From Simplicispira lacusdiani (lineage in GTDB: Bacteria; Pseudomonadota; Gammaproteobacteria; Burkholderiales; Burkholderiaceae_C): a DNA stretch of 64,000 nt. Below are positions 26,229 through 35,310 of the stretch, one piece after another (position 1 is the stretch's first letter; each line of letters begins with the position of its first letter). Location: assembly GCF_003604195.1 (NCBI RefSeq), contig NZ_QXGR01000001.1, forward strand, positions 62,001 to 126,000, in the 5' to 3' direction. The notes under the pieces were generated by a model. The model ran no database searches. It had not been told where the DNA came from and saw only the letters and a list, made by a program, of their open reading frames with translations. The translations under genes and the position numbers were made by a program.

Positions 26229-26675
26229 TCAGCCGACCACTTCGGTGGGGATGGCCGGACCGATCTTGAACACGCCGCTCACGCGCGCGCAGGGCACGCC
26301 ATCGGCGCGCACCAGGCCCTGGGCGAACACCAGCGAGCGCGTCACGCGCAGCGGCTCGGCCTCGCCCTCGACCCAGCAGCCCAGCGGGGCCGGCGCGAGG
26401 TAGTCGATCTGCAGGCTGACAGTGGGCAGGAAGCGCTGGCCCACCTCGGTGCTCTTGCGGTGCACCGACAGCGGCAGCAGCATGTCGCAGAAGCTGGCCA
26501 TCATGCCGCCGTGCAGGTTGTTCATGGGGTTGATGTGGCGCCGCTCGACCCGGAAGCCGAACTTCACCACGCCCCCCTGGTGCAGCAGGTACAGCGGACC
26601 GTTGTTCTGCATGTAGGGGCCGCCGGCCTCGATGGGCTCGAAACCCGGGGGAATCAGGGAAGAGGTGTCGGTCAT
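26229..26675 (-). CDS. PaaI-type hotdog thioesterase
   Basis: A 148-residue single-domain hotdog protein of the PaaI/YbgC-like acyl-CoA thioesterase group. NNLHGGMMASFCDMLLPL includes the HGG motif typical of PaaI enzymes; VSLQIDYLAPAPLG and SLVFAQGLVRADG are the following strands. It probably hydrolyses an acyl-CoA in the cytoplasm; the substrate is unknown. The start overlaps the transglutaminase-like gene stop as ATGA. Confidence 0.88.
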   Translation of the reverse strand: MTDTSSLIPPGFEPIEAGGPYMQNNGPLYLLHQGGVVKFGFRVERRHINPMNNLHGGMMASFCDMLLPLSVHRKSTEVGQRFLPTVSLQIDYLAPAPLGCWVEGEAEPLRVTRSLVFAQGLVRADGVPCARVSGVFKIGPAIPTEVVG

Positions 26676-27349
26676 TGCGTCTCGCGCTCCACGTCGTGCT
26701 GGAAACTGGCGGACCGGAGGGTGGCCGGGTCCACCATCCAGGCGCCGTAGACCTGCTGGAAATCCGCCACGATGGCGGCCAGTGGCAGGTCGTCGAAGGT
26801 GCCCCGCTCGCGCACGTACTCCATGTGGCGGTTGCCGGCACGGTCGAACGGGTGGTAGATCGAATCGGCGCGGCCATCGAAGTCGAGCGGCAGCAGGCCG
26901 AAGCGCTCGCACAGTTCGACGTTGAAGGCCGGCGTGGCCTTGACCCAGCGGCCGTCGATCCACAGGTCGGCATAGCCATGCCAGATGAACAGGTCGGTCT
27001 GCATGGTCTGGCGCATGCGCTCGGTGCTCAGGTGGTTGCGCACATCGGCGAAGCCCAGGCGGGCCGGAATGCCGGCGGCGCGGCACACCGCCGCCAGCAG
27101 CACGGCCTTGGGCACGCACCAGCCGTGGCCGCAGGCCAGCACGGTGCTGGCGCGCATGCCTTCGGGCGTGAGGTCGATGCGGTAGGGGTCGTAACGGAAG
27201 CCGTCGCGCACCGCCAGCGTCAGCGCCACGGCGCGCTCGCGCGCATCGCCGCCACGCGCATGCTGGCGCGCGAAGGCAGCGACGTCGGGATGGTCGCTGT
27301 CGATCAGTGCCGTGGCGGCAAGCGTGGCGGGACGGGGCTGGTCGGTCAT
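26672..27349 (-). CDS. Transglutaminase-like domain protein
   Basis: A 225-residue cytoplasmic protein with a transglutaminase-like (papain-fold) core. The Cys-containing segment GHGWCVPKAVLLAAVCRAAG, the following HGYADLWIDGRWVKATPAFN and a downstream Asp (LDFDGRADS) form a likely Cys-His-Asp triad. The biological substrate is unknown. The start MTDQPRPATL at 27349 was chosen over longer frames because upstream sequence is non-coding in character. It overlaps the thioesterase by 4 bp. Confidence 0.85.
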   Translation of the reverse strand: MTDQPRPATLAATALIDSDHPDVAAFARQHARGGDARERAVALTLAVRDGFRYDPYRIDLTPEGMRASTVLACGHGWCVPKAVLLAAVCRAAGIPARLGFADVRNHLSTERMRQTMQTDLFIWHGYADLWIDGRWVKATPAFNVELCERFGLLPLDFDGRADSIYHPFDRAGNRHMEYVRERGTFDDLPLAAIVADFQQVYGAWMVDPATLRSASFQHDVERETQ

Positions 27350-27719
27350 GGGCGTAGTGTGGTGCGGTGGTGCAGCGGAGGCTGTCGCGAGGGCGGCAGC
27401 GCACGGGCATGCGGCCTTTTGTACACGATCGGCCAGCCCGCCTGGCCGTGGCGCGCCTCCACGGAAGCCGCATGACGCGCGCGCGGGCAGCGTCCTGCCG
27501 GGCGCTTGCGCCTGGCACAACGGCGCCGCCGCCGATCCACCAAAAAGCGGTACATGCCACAGCTTCATGCCGACTTCGCGGCGCCCGCGACGGGTTCATG
27601 CTTGGCACAGGGCTTGTGCCATGCAGCGAGCCTCGGCGTTTCCAGCGGTCTTCGCGGCGGCGCCCCCAGCCATGCATCCACCACCTTTCCGGAGCCTGGG
27701 GCTCCCATGGGAGAGAGCC
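27350..27719. other. 370-bp stretch without a supported gene
   Basis: The region between the transglutaminase-like gene and the small open frame at 27720 holds several open frames of atypical composition, rich in Arg, Ala and Pro. I see no repeat copy, RNA gene or clear promoter in it. Confidence 0.5.
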
Positions 27720-27836
27720 ATGCGTTACAGCGAATCCGAAATCAACCGCGCCCTGACCCGCCTGTTCCGCTGGGGCTATTCCGCCCTCTCGCGCCGGGAG
27801 CGCGACATCGTGGACCAGCTCTCGGTCGTCTGCTGA
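27720..27836 (+). CDS. Possible 38-residue small protein
   Basis: A short open frame starting MRYSESEINRALTRLFRWGY and ending VDQLSVVC. It is preceded by a purine-rich gggagagagcc that could serve as a ribosome-binding site at about 5-8 bases. The peptide is amphipathic and charged, with no membrane helix. A longer in-frame version would start in GC-rich sequence with little coding character. I cannot assign a function; it is supported only by the ribosome-binding site and a plausible composition. Confidence 0.35.
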   Translation: MRYSESEINRALTRLFRWGYSALSRRERDIVDQLSVVC

Positions 27837-27854
27837 CCCGGCCGGGCGCCCCGC

Positions 27855-28715
27855 TCACTGGCCCCGGATGAGGCGCACCGCCTCGGGCAGCGAATGCACC
27901 TGGGGCAGGAAATGGTCGATGGTGGCGCCCAGCACCACGGCGCACAGCACGGCGCCCAGCAGCGGCTTCCAGGTCAGACGCACGGCGGCGCCGAGCCAGC
28001 CCTCGCGCTCCACGCCCATGGCGGCGCGCGCCGTGGCCACCGAGAACGCCAGTTCCACCGCCACGGCCAGCAGCGCGTCCCAGCCGAAGAACAGCAGGGC
28101 CAGCGAGCCGGCGCCGAACAGCACGGCCGTGCCGATGAGGAAGATGGCGACGATAGGCACGACGACCACGGCGCCCTCGTCGGACCCGGCCACGGCGTCG
28201 ATCGCGCCGCCCGCCACGTCACCCGCGACATCGCCCAGCACGCTGCTGCCGCCCGAGGACGCGCTGCTGGCCGCGTTGGACAGGCTGGTCGCCAGCCCGT
28301 CGGTGAACTCACCCGAGGCCCCGCCGCCGCCGAAGTCGCCACCCCCCGTGCGCGGCAGCGGGATGCGCGCGCCACCACCGCCGGACGAACCGCCACCGGG
28401 CCAGTCGATGTCGGGCAGATCGAAGTCCACCTCGCGCCGGCCCACCAGCCACGCGGCCCAGGCGCGCAGCACCAGCAGGTAGCCGGCGTAGCCCACGGCC
28501 AGCGTGACAAGGTAGCGCAGCGTGAGCGACTCCACGCCCAGCCGCATCTGCAGGTGCGAGGCGCCCCACATGAGCAGCAGCGTGACGCTGCCGATGCACA
28601 GCCCGTGCAGGCGCAGGCTGTAGCGCTGGCGCAGCGTGCGCTCGATGTCCTGGTGCGGCATGCGCACCGCGCGCCAGGTCGAGGCGCTCTTGCCGCCCGG
28701 GCGCCGGGCCGCCAT
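27855..28715 (-). CDS. Membrane protein with glycine-rich linker, unknown function
   Basis: A 286-residue protein I do not recognise. Two hydrophobic helices lie near residues 36-90 and three near 180-280. Between them is a Gly/Ser-rich low-complexity stretch (about 106-165), including GGGDFGGGGASGEF. The start at 28715 overlaps the alanine racemase stop by one base (TGATG), so it is translationally coupled to alr. The Gly-rich stretch recalls TPM/YgcG-type membrane proteins, but the fold is not conserved enough to claim it. Confidence 0.6.
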   Translation of the reverse strand: MAARRPGGKSASTWRAVRMPHQDIERTLRQRYSLRLHGLCIGSVTLLLMWGASHLQMRLGVESLTLRYLVTLAVGYAGYLLVLRAWAAWLVGRREVDFDLPDIDWPGGGSSGGGGARIPLPRTGGGDFGGGGASGEFTDGLATSLSNAASSASSGGSSVLGDVAGDVAGGAIDAVAGSDEGAVVVVPIVAIFLIGTAVLFGAGSLALLFFGWDALLAVAVELAFSVATARAAMGVEREGWLGAAVRLTWKPLLGAVLCAVVLGATIDHFLPQVHSLPEAVRLIRGQ

Positions 28716-29821
28716 CAGTCGGCCACCACGGGTACGCGCTGGGCCAGCGCGCACATGAGTTCATAGCCCACGGTGCCAGCGGCCTGGGCCACCTCGTCGA
28801 TGGGCAGCACGGCGCCGTTGCCGGCGCGTCCCCACAGGGTTACCTCGCTGCCGAAGCCCACGTCCATGCCGGCCTGGCGCAGCGGTGTCAGGTCCACCGT
28901 GACCATGTCCATGCTCACGCGGCCCACCAGGCGGGTGCGCACGCCGTTCACCAGCACCGGCGTGCCGGTGTCGCAGTGGCGCGGGTAGCCGTCGGCGTAG
29001 CCGCAGGCCGCCACGCCGATGCTCATGGGCCCCTCGGCCGTGAAGCGCGAGCCGTAGCCCACGGTGTCGCCGGCCTGCAGTTCCTGCACGGCCAGCAGGC
29101 GGGTGGACAGCGTCATGGTGGGCTGCACGTCCCAATGGGCGCCGTCGTGCTCCGGGTAATCGGGCGCGCTGCCGTACAGCACGATGCCCGCGCGCACCCA
29201 GTCGGCGCGCACCTGGGCGTCCTGCGCATGGCGCAGCGTGGCGGCACTGTTGCTCACGCTGCGCTCGCCCGGCAGGTCCTCGGTGGCGGCGGCGAACGCG
29301 GCCATCTGGTGCGCGATGCCGCGCGGGCCGTCGGCGTCGGAGAAATGCGTCATGAACGAGATCTCGTCCACCTGCGGCAGGGCCGAGAGGCGCGCCCAGG
29401 CGCTGCGGTAGCGCTGCGGCGTGAAGCCCAGGCGGTTCATGCCCGAGTTCATCTTGAGGAAGACGCGGTGCGGCACCTGCGTCTTGTGCGCGGCCAGCCA
29501 GTCGATCTGCTCGTCGCAGTGCACCGCGTGCCACAGGCCCAGGCGCGAGCACAGTTCCAGGTCGCGCGGCTCGAACACGCCCTCCAGCAGCAGGATGGGG
29601 CCGCGCCAGCCCAGGTGGCGCACGCGCTCGGCCTCCTGCAGGTCCAGCAGGGCGAAGCCGTCGGCGCCGCGCAGGCCCTCGAACACACGCTCGATGCCAT
29701 GGCCATAGGCATTGGCCTTGACCACGGCCCAGGCGCGCGCGTCCGGCGCGGCGCGGCGCACGCGCCCCAGGTTGTGTTGCAGTGCAGCAGTGTGGATGGT
29801 GGCTTGGATGGGGCGTGGCAT
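28715..29821 (-). CDS. alr: Alanine racemase
   Basis: A 368-residue PLP enzyme converting L- to D-alanine for peptidoglycan. The PLP lysine lies in [11 protein letters not shown] near the N terminus; the second catalytic-domain segment [16 protein letters not shown] holds the conserved Tyr, and [22 protein letters not shown] is also typical. The start MPRPIQATI at 29821 removes 13 non-family residues. It is divergent from lplT. Confidence 0.96.
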   Translation of the reverse strand: MPRPIQATIHTAALQHNLGRVRRAAPDARAWAVVKANAYGHGIERVFEGLRGADGFALLDLQEAERVRHLGWRGPILLLEGVFEPRDLELCSRLGLWHAVHCDEQIDWLAAHKTQVPHRVFLKMNSGMNRLGFTPQRYRSAWARLSALPQVDEISFMTHFSDADGPRGIAHQMAAFAAATEDLPGERSVSNSAATLRHAQDAQVRADWVRAGIVLYGSAPDYPEHDGAHWDVQPTMTLSTRLLAVQELQAGDTVGYGSRFTAEGPMSIGVAACGYADGYPRHCDTGTPVLVNGVRTRLVGRVSMDMVTVDLTPLRQAGMDVGFGSEVTLWGRAGNGAVLPIDEVAQAAGTVGYELMCALAQRVPVVAD

Positions 29822-29958
29822 GGGGGTAGATACCGGGGGACGAGGCCCGGATTCTGGCACCGGGCACCTGTAACCGCATGATATAACCGCCCATCTTTAG
29901 CCCCGGGCCTCCACATTTCACAGGGCATCAGCACGGCTGATGCCACCCCTGCCATCCG

Positions 29959-31239
29959 ATGAAGCGCGGTTTCTACACCATCATGTCGGCGCAGTTCTTC
30001 AGCTCGCTGGCCGACAACGCACTCTTCGTGGCGGCCGTGGAACTGCTGCGCACCGACGGCTCCCCCGAGTGGCAACGCGCCGCGCTGGTGCCCATGTTCG
30101 CCCTGTTCTACGTGGTGCTGGCGCCCTTCGTGGGCGCCTTCGCCGACGCGCTGCCCAAGGGCAAGGTGATGTTCGTCAGCAACGCCATCAAGGTGGTGGG
30201 CTGCCTGATGATGCTGTTCGGCTCGCACCCGCTGATCGCCTATGCCGTGGTCGGCCTGGGCGCGGCGGCCTACTCGCCCGCCAAGTACGGCATCCTCACC
30301 GAGCTGCTGCCGGCCTCGCAGCTGGTCCGGGCCAACGGCTGGATCGAGGGGCTGACGATCGCCTCCATCATCCTGGGCGTGCTGCTGGGCGGCCAGCTCG
30401 TGGGCACGAACCTCTCGGGCCTGCTGCTGGCCATCGACCTGCCCGCCATCGACACGGGCGTGGACACCGCCGCCGAGGCGGCCATCGCCGCGCTGATCCT
30501 GGTCTACGCCCTGGCCGCCTGGTTCAACACACGCATCCCGCACACCGGCGTGGAGATGCGGCCCATGCCGCGCAACCCGCTGGCGCTGCTGCCCGACTTC
30601 TGGTCCTGCAACAGCCGCCTGTGGCGCGACAAGCTGGGCCAGATCTCGCTGTCCACCACCACGCTGTTCTGGGGCGCGGGCGGCAACCTCAAGTTCATCG
30701 TGCTGGCCTGGGCCGCCGTGGCGCTGGAATACAACACCACCCAGGCCTCGGCGCTGACCGGCGTGGTCGCCATCGGCACGGCCGTGGGCGCCGTGGTGGC
30801 CTCGCTGCGCATGCGCCTGGACATGGCCACCAAGGTCATTCCGCTGGGCATCGGCATGGGGCTGCTGCTGATCCTGATGGTGTTCATCGACAACATCTGG
30901 GTCGCCATCCCCTTCCTCATCCTGCTGGGCGGCCTGGGCGGCTTCCTGGTGGTGCCCATGAACGCGCTGCTGCAGCACCGGGGCCACAACCTCATGGGCG
31001 CGGGCCGCTCCATCGCCGTGCAGAACTTCAACGAACAGGCCTGCATCCTGGGGCTGGGCGCGTTCTACAGCCTTTCGTTGAAGCTGGGCCTGTCGGTGTT
31101 CGGCGCCATCATCGCCTTCGGCCTCGCGGTGGCGGGCATGATGTGGCTGATCCGACGCTGGCACTGCCACAACTGCACCAGCCACGCCGAAGAGCTGGAG
31201 CATCTGCTGCACATCGCGCGGCAGGACACGCACCACTAA
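29959..31239 (+). CDS. lplT: Lysophospholipid transporter LplT
   Basis: A 426-residue MFS protein with about 12 helices, typical of LplT, which brings lysophospholipids from the outer to the inner leaflet of the inner membrane for re-acylation. The N-terminal MKRGFYTIMSAQFFSSLADN, FADALPKGKVMFVSNAIK and AYSPAKYGILTELLP are family signatures. It has a C-terminal cytoplasmic tail with a CHNC motif (RRWHCHNCTSHAEE), which could bind a metal. No Aas gene lies next to it here. Confidence 0.93.
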   Translation: MKRGFYTIMSAQFFSSLADNALFVAAVELLRTDGSPEWQRAALVPMFALFYVVLAPFVGAFADALPKGKVMFVSNAIKVVGCLMMLFGSHPLIAYAVVGLGAAAYSPAKYGILTELLPASQLVRANGWIEGLTIASIILGVLLGGQLVGTNLSGLLLAIDLPAIDTGVDTAAEAAIAALILVYALAAWFNTRIPHTGVEMRPMPRNPLALLPDFWSCNSRLWRDKLGQISLSTTTLFWGAGGNLKFIVLAWAAVALEYNTTQASALTGVVAIGTAVGAVVASLRMRLDMATKVIPLGIGMGLLLILMVFIDNIWVAIPFLILLGGLGGFLVVPMNALLQHRGHNLMGAGRSIAVQNFNEQACILGLGAFYSLSLKLGLSVFGAIIAFGLAVAGMMWLIRRWHCHNCTSHAEELEHLLHIARQDTHH

Positions 31240-31240
31240 G

Positions 31241-31291
31241 AGCCTGTTCAAAGTCTTTTCATGGAGCCCGCAAAGGCTTTGAACAGACTCT
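31241..31291. repeat. Repeat family B, copy 2, with inverted ends
   Basis: Starts GAGCCTGTTCAAAGTCTTTT and ends GGCTTTGAACAGACTC, so 14-base near-perfect inverted ends flank a 20-base loop. The first half matches the copy at 19398. It directly follows lplT and could act as a terminator for it. Confidence 0.6.
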
Positions 31292-31292
31292 A

Positions 31293-31348
31293 TAACTCAT
31301 TTTTTGATAGCTGCTGGCGCTTGCCCATCAAGCGCTAACGCCTCATTT
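31293..31348 (+). repeat. Intergenic repeat family A, copy 4
   Basis: TTTTTTGATAGCTGCTGGCG then CTTGCCCATCAAGCG, with an inner GCGCTT/AAGCGC hairpin. It lies just upstream of the EamA-type gene start. Confidence 0.75.
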
Positions 31349-31349
31349 C

Positions 31350-32246
31350 ATGCATAAACCCCTGCCCGTGCTGGCCCTGCTGTTCAACGCCTTTGTCTGG
31401 GGCGTCTCGTGGTGGCCGTTCCGCGTGCTGCACGAGGCCGGCCTGCACCCGCTGTGGGCCACGGCGCTGATGTACGCGCTGGCCCTGTGCCTGCTGCGGG
31501 CGCTGCGCCCGGGCATCTGGCGCACGGTGCGCGAGCACCCGGGGCTGTGGCTGCTGGCGCTGGCCTCGGGGCTCACCAACGTGGGCTTCAACTGGGCCGT
31601 GACGGTGGGCGACGTGGTGCGCGTGGTGCTGCTGTTCTACCTCATGCCCGCCTGGTCGGTGCTGCTGGCCTGGCGCCTGCTGGGCGAGGTGCCCACGCCG
31701 CTGGCGCTGCTGCGCCTGGCGCTGGCCTTCGGCGGCGTGGCGCTCGTGGTGCTGCCACCGGGCATGCCGCTGGCGCGGCTGGCCGAAGGCCTGTCGGGCG
31801 CCGACCTGCTGGCCCTGGGCGGCGGCTTCGCGTTCGCGCTGACCAATGTCACGCTGCGGCGCCTGCGCGGCGCGCCCGACGAGGCGCGCATGGCCGCCAT
31901 GTTCGGCGGTGGCGCCGCCCTGGCGGCGCTGACCGCCGTGCTCGGCATGGCGGCGGGCAGCATCGCGCCACCGCCCACCGCGATCGGCATCTGGATGCTC
32001 GTTGCGCTGGGGCTCACGGGCGCCTTCCTGCTCAGCAACCTGGCGCTGCAGTTCGGCGCGGCGCGCCTGGCCGCCGGCACCACGGCGCTGGTGATGCTGA
32101 CCGAGGTGGTGTTCGCCAGCGTCTCGTCGTGGTGGCTGGACGCCGCGCAGCTTGCTCCGCGCACGCTGGCGGGCGGCGCGCTCATCATGCTGGCGGCGGT
32201 GCTGGCCATCCTGCCGCACCGCCAGGGACGCGGCGCGGCGCACTGA
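31350..32246 (+). CDS. EamA/DMT-family transporter
   Basis: A 298-residue protein with about 10 helices in two repeated EamA halves, typical of drug/metabolite transporters. The start MHKPLPVLALLFNAFVWGVS has the family's first helix. The substrate cannot be predicted. It is convergent with the macro-domain gene and ends adjacent to it with no gap. Confidence 0.88.
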   Translation: MHKPLPVLALLFNAFVWGVSWWPFRVLHEAGLHPLWATALMYALALCLLRALRPGIWRTVREHPGLWLLALASGLTNVGFNWAVTVGDVVRVVLLFYLMPAWSVLLAWRLLGEVPTPLALLRLALAFGGVALVVLPPGMPLARLAEGLSGADLLALGGGFAFALTNVTLRRLRGAPDEARMAAMFGGGAALAALTAVLGMAAGSIAPPPTAIGIWMLVALGLTGAFLLSNLALQFGAARLAAGTTALVMLTEVVFASVSSWWLDAAQLAPRTLAGGALIMLAAVLAILPHRQGRGAAH

Positions 32247-32756
32247 TCAGCCGCCGAGCACGGCCTCGTAGACCGCGAGGTCGTGGGCGGAAAAACAGCA
32301 GAAGATGACCTCGCGCAACGGCGTATCGGCAGCGAGCGCGTCGCGCACCGTGGCCACGGCCACGCGCGCGGCCGGCTCGAAGGGGTAGCCATAGACCCCG
32401 GTGCTGATGCAGGGAAAGGCCAGCGTGGCCGCGCCGTGCGCCACGGCCAGCGCGATGCTGCGGCGGTAGCAGGAGGCCAGCAGGGCGGGCTCGCCATGGC
32501 CTCCGCCGCGCCACACCGGGCCCACGGTGTGGATGACATGCCGCGCCGGCAGGCCGAAGCCCGGCGTGATCTTGGCGTCGCCGGTGGCGCAGCCGCCCAG
32601 CAGGCGGCAGGCCGCGAGCAGTTCCGGCCCGGCGGCGCGGTGGATGGCGCCATCGACCCCGCCGCCGCCCAGCAGCGTGGTGTTGGCGGCGTTGACGATG
32701 GTATCGACCGGCAGTTGCGTGATGTCGGCCTGCAGTGCGCGCAAGAGGGGGGTCAT
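32247..32756 (-). CDS. Macro-domain O-acetyl-ADP-ribose deacetylase
   Basis: A 169-residue single macro domain of the YmdB/MacroD type. The ADP-ribose pocket motifs [20 protein letters not shown] and [12 protein letters not shown] are clear. The likely role is removing acetyl or ADP-ribosyl groups from metabolites or proteins. The start [14 protein letters not shown] at 32756 was chosen over an upstream in-frame Met. It is divergent from glutathione peroxidase. Confidence 0.92.
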   Translation of the reverse strand: MTPLLRALQADITQLPVDTIVNAANTTLLGGGGVDGAIHRAAGPELLAACRLLGGCATGDAKITPGFGLPARHVIHTVGPVWRGGGHGEPALLASCYRRSIALAVAHGAATLAFPCISTGVYGYPFEPAARVAVATVRDALAADTPLREVIFCCFSAHDLAVYEAVLGG

Positions 32757-32843
32757 GACAGGGGCTCCCGTGCGGTCCATGGCAGCGCGCACGGTAGCAC
32801 GGCGGAACCGCTACGATGCGGTTTTACCCCGGCGGAGCATTCC

Positions 32844-33329
32844 ATGAGCAGCGTCTACGACTTCGAAGCCCAGCGGATCGATGGCACCCTGGTGCCCCTG
32901 CGCCAGTACGAAGGCCAGGTGCTGCTGATCGTCAACACCGCGAGCGCCTGCGGCTTCACGCCGCAGTTCGGCGGCCTGGAGGCGCTGCACCAGCAGTACG
33001 GCGGCCAGGGCCTGGTGGTGCTGGGCTTTCCGTGCAACCAGTTCGGCCAGCAGGACCCCGGCAGCAATGGCGAGATCGCCAGCTTCTGCCAGCTCAACTA
33101 CGGCGTGAGCTTTCCGATGATGGCCAAGATCGACGTCAACGGCCAGGACGCCAGCCCGCTCTACCGCTGGCTCGTGGCCGAGGCGCCCGGCCTGCTGGGC
33201 AGCAAGGCCATCAAGTGGAACTTCACCAAGTTCCTCGTCGGCAAGGACGGCCAGGTGATCCGCCGCTACGCGCCACAGGACGAGCCGAAGAAGCTGGCCC
33301 GCGACATCGAGGCCGCGCTGGCGGCCTGA
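32844..33329 (+). CDS. Glutathione peroxidase (Cys type)
   Basis: A 161-residue thioredoxin-fold peroxidase that reduces hydroperoxides. The active Cys is in NTASACGFTPQFGGLE, where animal enzymes have selenocysteine; PCNQFGQQ supplies Gln and WNFTKFLV supplies Trp of the catalytic tetrad. A second Cys in SFCQLNYG could form the resolving disulfide of bacterial enzymes. Confidence 0.95.
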   Translation: MSSVYDFEAQRIDGTLVPLRQYEGQVLLIVNTASACGFTPQFGGLEALHQQYGGQGLVVLGFPCNQFGQQDPGSNGEIASFCQLNYGVSFPMMAKIDVNGQDASPLYRWLVAEAPGLLGSKAIKWNFTKFLVGKDGQVIRRYAPQDEPKKLARDIEAALAA

Positions 33330-33387
33330 GAGGCTGAGCGTCTATGGCCTCCGCCCCCCTTTTCTCCTTCACGCTTTCCCACCGCCC

Positions 33388-34353
33388 ATGATCATCAACT
33401 GCGTCGCCTACGACAACGGCCGCAAGCTCGCCGACATTCCCGTGGACGACATCAGCGACTGGCTGCGGCGCCCGGACTGCTTTGTCTGGGTCGCCCTGCG
33501 CGACCCCTCGGCCGAGGAGCTGGCGCAGATGCAGCAGGAATTCGGCCTGCACGAACTGGCCGTGGAGGATGCGCGCAAGGGCCACCAGCGGCCCAAGATC
33601 GAGGAATACGGCGACACGCTCTTCGTCGTGCTGCACCTGCTCGAACCGGGCGAGGACACGGTGCAGGTGGGCGAAGTGGCGATCTTCGTCGGCCACAACT
33701 TCGTGCTGTCGGTGCGCACGCGCAGCAACCAGGGCTTCCTGGGCGTGCGCGAGCGCTGCGAGCGCGAGCCGCTGCTGCTGCGCCATGGCGCGGGCTTCGT
33801 GCTCTATGCGCTGATGGACGCCGTGGTGGACCGCTACTTCCCGCTGCTCGACGCGTTCGAGAGCGAGCTGGACGAGATCGAGGGCCAGATCTTCGAGCGC
33901 GGCGCGGCGCGCGGCAACATCGAGCGGCTGTACGCGCTCAAGCGCCGTACCTCGTTGCTGCGCCACGCCGCCGGCCCGCTGCTGGAGGTGGCGGGCAAGC
34001 TGCACGGCGGGCGCGTGCCCGAGGTCTGCACCGGCGCGCAGGAATACTTCCGCGACGTGCACGACCACCTGGCGCGCATACAGGGCGGCATCGACGCGGT
34101 GCGCGACACCATCGGCACGGCCATCCAGGTCAACCTGTCCATGGTGACCATCGAGGAATCGGAAACCACCAAGCGCCTGGCGGCCTGGGCGGCGATCTTC
34201 GCCGTTTCCACGGCGCTGGCGGGCATCTGGGGCATGAACTTCGAGCACATGCCCGAGCTGAAATGGGCCTTCGGCTACCCCATGGCGCTGGCGGTGATCT
34301 TCAGCGCCGGGGCCGTGCTCTACTGGCGCTTCCGCAAGACGGGCTGGCTGTAG
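33388..34353 (+). CDS. CorA-family magnesium/cobalt transporter
   Basis: A 321-residue member of the CorA family. A long cytoplasmic N-terminal domain precedes two C-terminal helices linked by WGMNFEHMPELKWAFGYP, which holds the GMN selectivity motif and the short periplasmic loop. The pore moves Mg2+ (or Co2+) into the cell. A short gap separates it from the glutathione peroxidase gene. Confidence 0.94.
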   Translation: MIINCVAYDNGRKLADIPVDDISDWLRRPDCFVWVALRDPSAEELAQMQQEFGLHELAVEDARKGHQRPKIEEYGDTLFVVLHLLEPGEDTVQVGEVAIFVGHNFVLSVRTRSNQGFLGVRERCEREPLLLRHGAGFVLYALMDAVVDRYFPLLDAFESELDEIEGQIFERGAARGNIERLYALKRRTSLLRHAAGPLLEVAGKLHGGRVPEVCTGAQEYFRDVHDHLARIQGGIDAVRDTIGTAIQVNLSMVTIEESETTKRLAAWAAIFAVSTALAGIWGMNFEHMPELKWAFGYPMALAVIFSAGAVLYWRFRKTGWL

Positions 34354-34354
34354 G

Positions 34355-34425
34355 CCTCAAGCCAAAAACGACTCAATCCTTCTGCCACAAAGCGCCAACA
34401 GCTCTCTTTTCAGGAGCAAAAACCC
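34355..34425 (-). repeat. Diverged intergenic repeat family A, copy 5
   Basis: On the minus strand GCTCCTGAAAAGAGAGCTGT precedes TGGCGCTTTGTGG, a degenerate version of the family core. It lies between the convergent corA-like and proQ-like genes. Confidence 0.55.
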
Positions 34426-34429
34426 GCGC

Positions 34430-35218
34430 TCACACGCCAGGCGCGGCCACCGCCCGGCGCTGGCGCGCGCCCGCGAGGGTGCGCGTGACGGTGCGCGGGT
34501 CCATGCCGTACATGTCGGCGAACGCCTCCAGGCTCTGGCCGCTGGCCTCGAAGGCGCGCAGCAGGGCCTCGTCGCGCGCGCTGCGCTCGGCCAGCTCGGC
34601 GAAGGCCTCGTCGAGCAGCGCATTGGCGGCCTCGTCGCGCGTGCGCACGCGCTCGGCGTATTCCTCGCGCGTGAGGCCGCTGGCCTCGAAGTTGCGCACG
34701 ATGCGCGCGCGCAGCTTGGCCGCCAGATCGTCCGGGCCACGGCCCTGGCGGCGGCGGTAGGTCTCCAGCAGCGCATGGTGCACATGCTCGGGCGCCATGG
34801 GCTCGACGGGCTGGCCCTGCAGGTCGTGGCGCTGCAGCCCGGCGGCCACGCATTGCAGATAGCGCGTGGAGCGGGTGTGGATGCCCAGCGCGGCCTTGAG
34901 CGCCTCGCGCTCGAAGGCCTCGGGGTGGGCGGCCAGCAGATCCTGGAAGATGCCGCGCTTGAGCGGCAGGAAGGTGGCGCCAAAGAGCTGGGGGTACAGC
35001 TCGGCGAGCTTCTCCAGCGCGGGCGGCACCGGGCGCTGGGCACGGCGCTGCGGTGCCTGCGCGGGCGCGGCGGCATCGGCGCTCTTGCGGGCTCGGCCGC
35101 CCCGGCGGGGCCGCCCGGAGCGGGGCTGCGCCACGGGAGCGTCGGCCTGCGGCGCGGCGGGCGCCGGGGTCGTGGAAAGGGGGGTGGCAGCGTCGGCGCC
35201 GGGCACGGAATCGGTCAT
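34430..35218 (-). CDS. ProQ/FinO-domain RNA chaperone
   Basis: A 262-residue protein. Residues 1-65 are a Pro/Ala/Arg-rich disordered tail. Residues about 66-150 form a ProQ/FinO RNA-binding domain (ELYPQLFGATFLPLKRGIFQ, HTRSTRYLQ). A C-terminal helical extension (ERSARDEALLRAFE) ends near TRTLAGARQRR. It likely binds structured RNAs and their terminators. Confidence 0.88.
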   Translation of the reverse strand: MTDSVPGADAATPLSTTPAPAAPQADAPVAQPRSGRPRRGGRARKSADAAAPAQAPQRRAQRPVPPALEKLAELYPQLFGATFLPLKRGIFQDLLAAHPEAFEREALKAALGIHTRSTRYLQCVAAGLQRHDLQGQPVEPMAPEHVHHALLETYRRRQGRGPDDLAAKLRARIVRNFEASGLTREEYAERVRTRDEAANALLDEAFAELAERSARDEALLRAFEASGQSLEAFADMYGMDPRTVTRTLAGARQRRAVAAPGV

Positions 35219-35310
35219 GGAATAGGGAAAGCGATCGGGATCAACCCCGGATCATGCCAGCCTTGGGCGCCACCCCGCCACGGGGGTGGCTTTGGCAGGG
35301 CGGCAGGCGC

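Noticed and set aside
27312..27836. A longer version (174 residues) of the small open frame ending at 27836
   Set aside because: The added N-terminal part overlaps the transglutaminase-like gene start region and has random Ala/Arg/Pro composition; only the last 38 codons look plausible.
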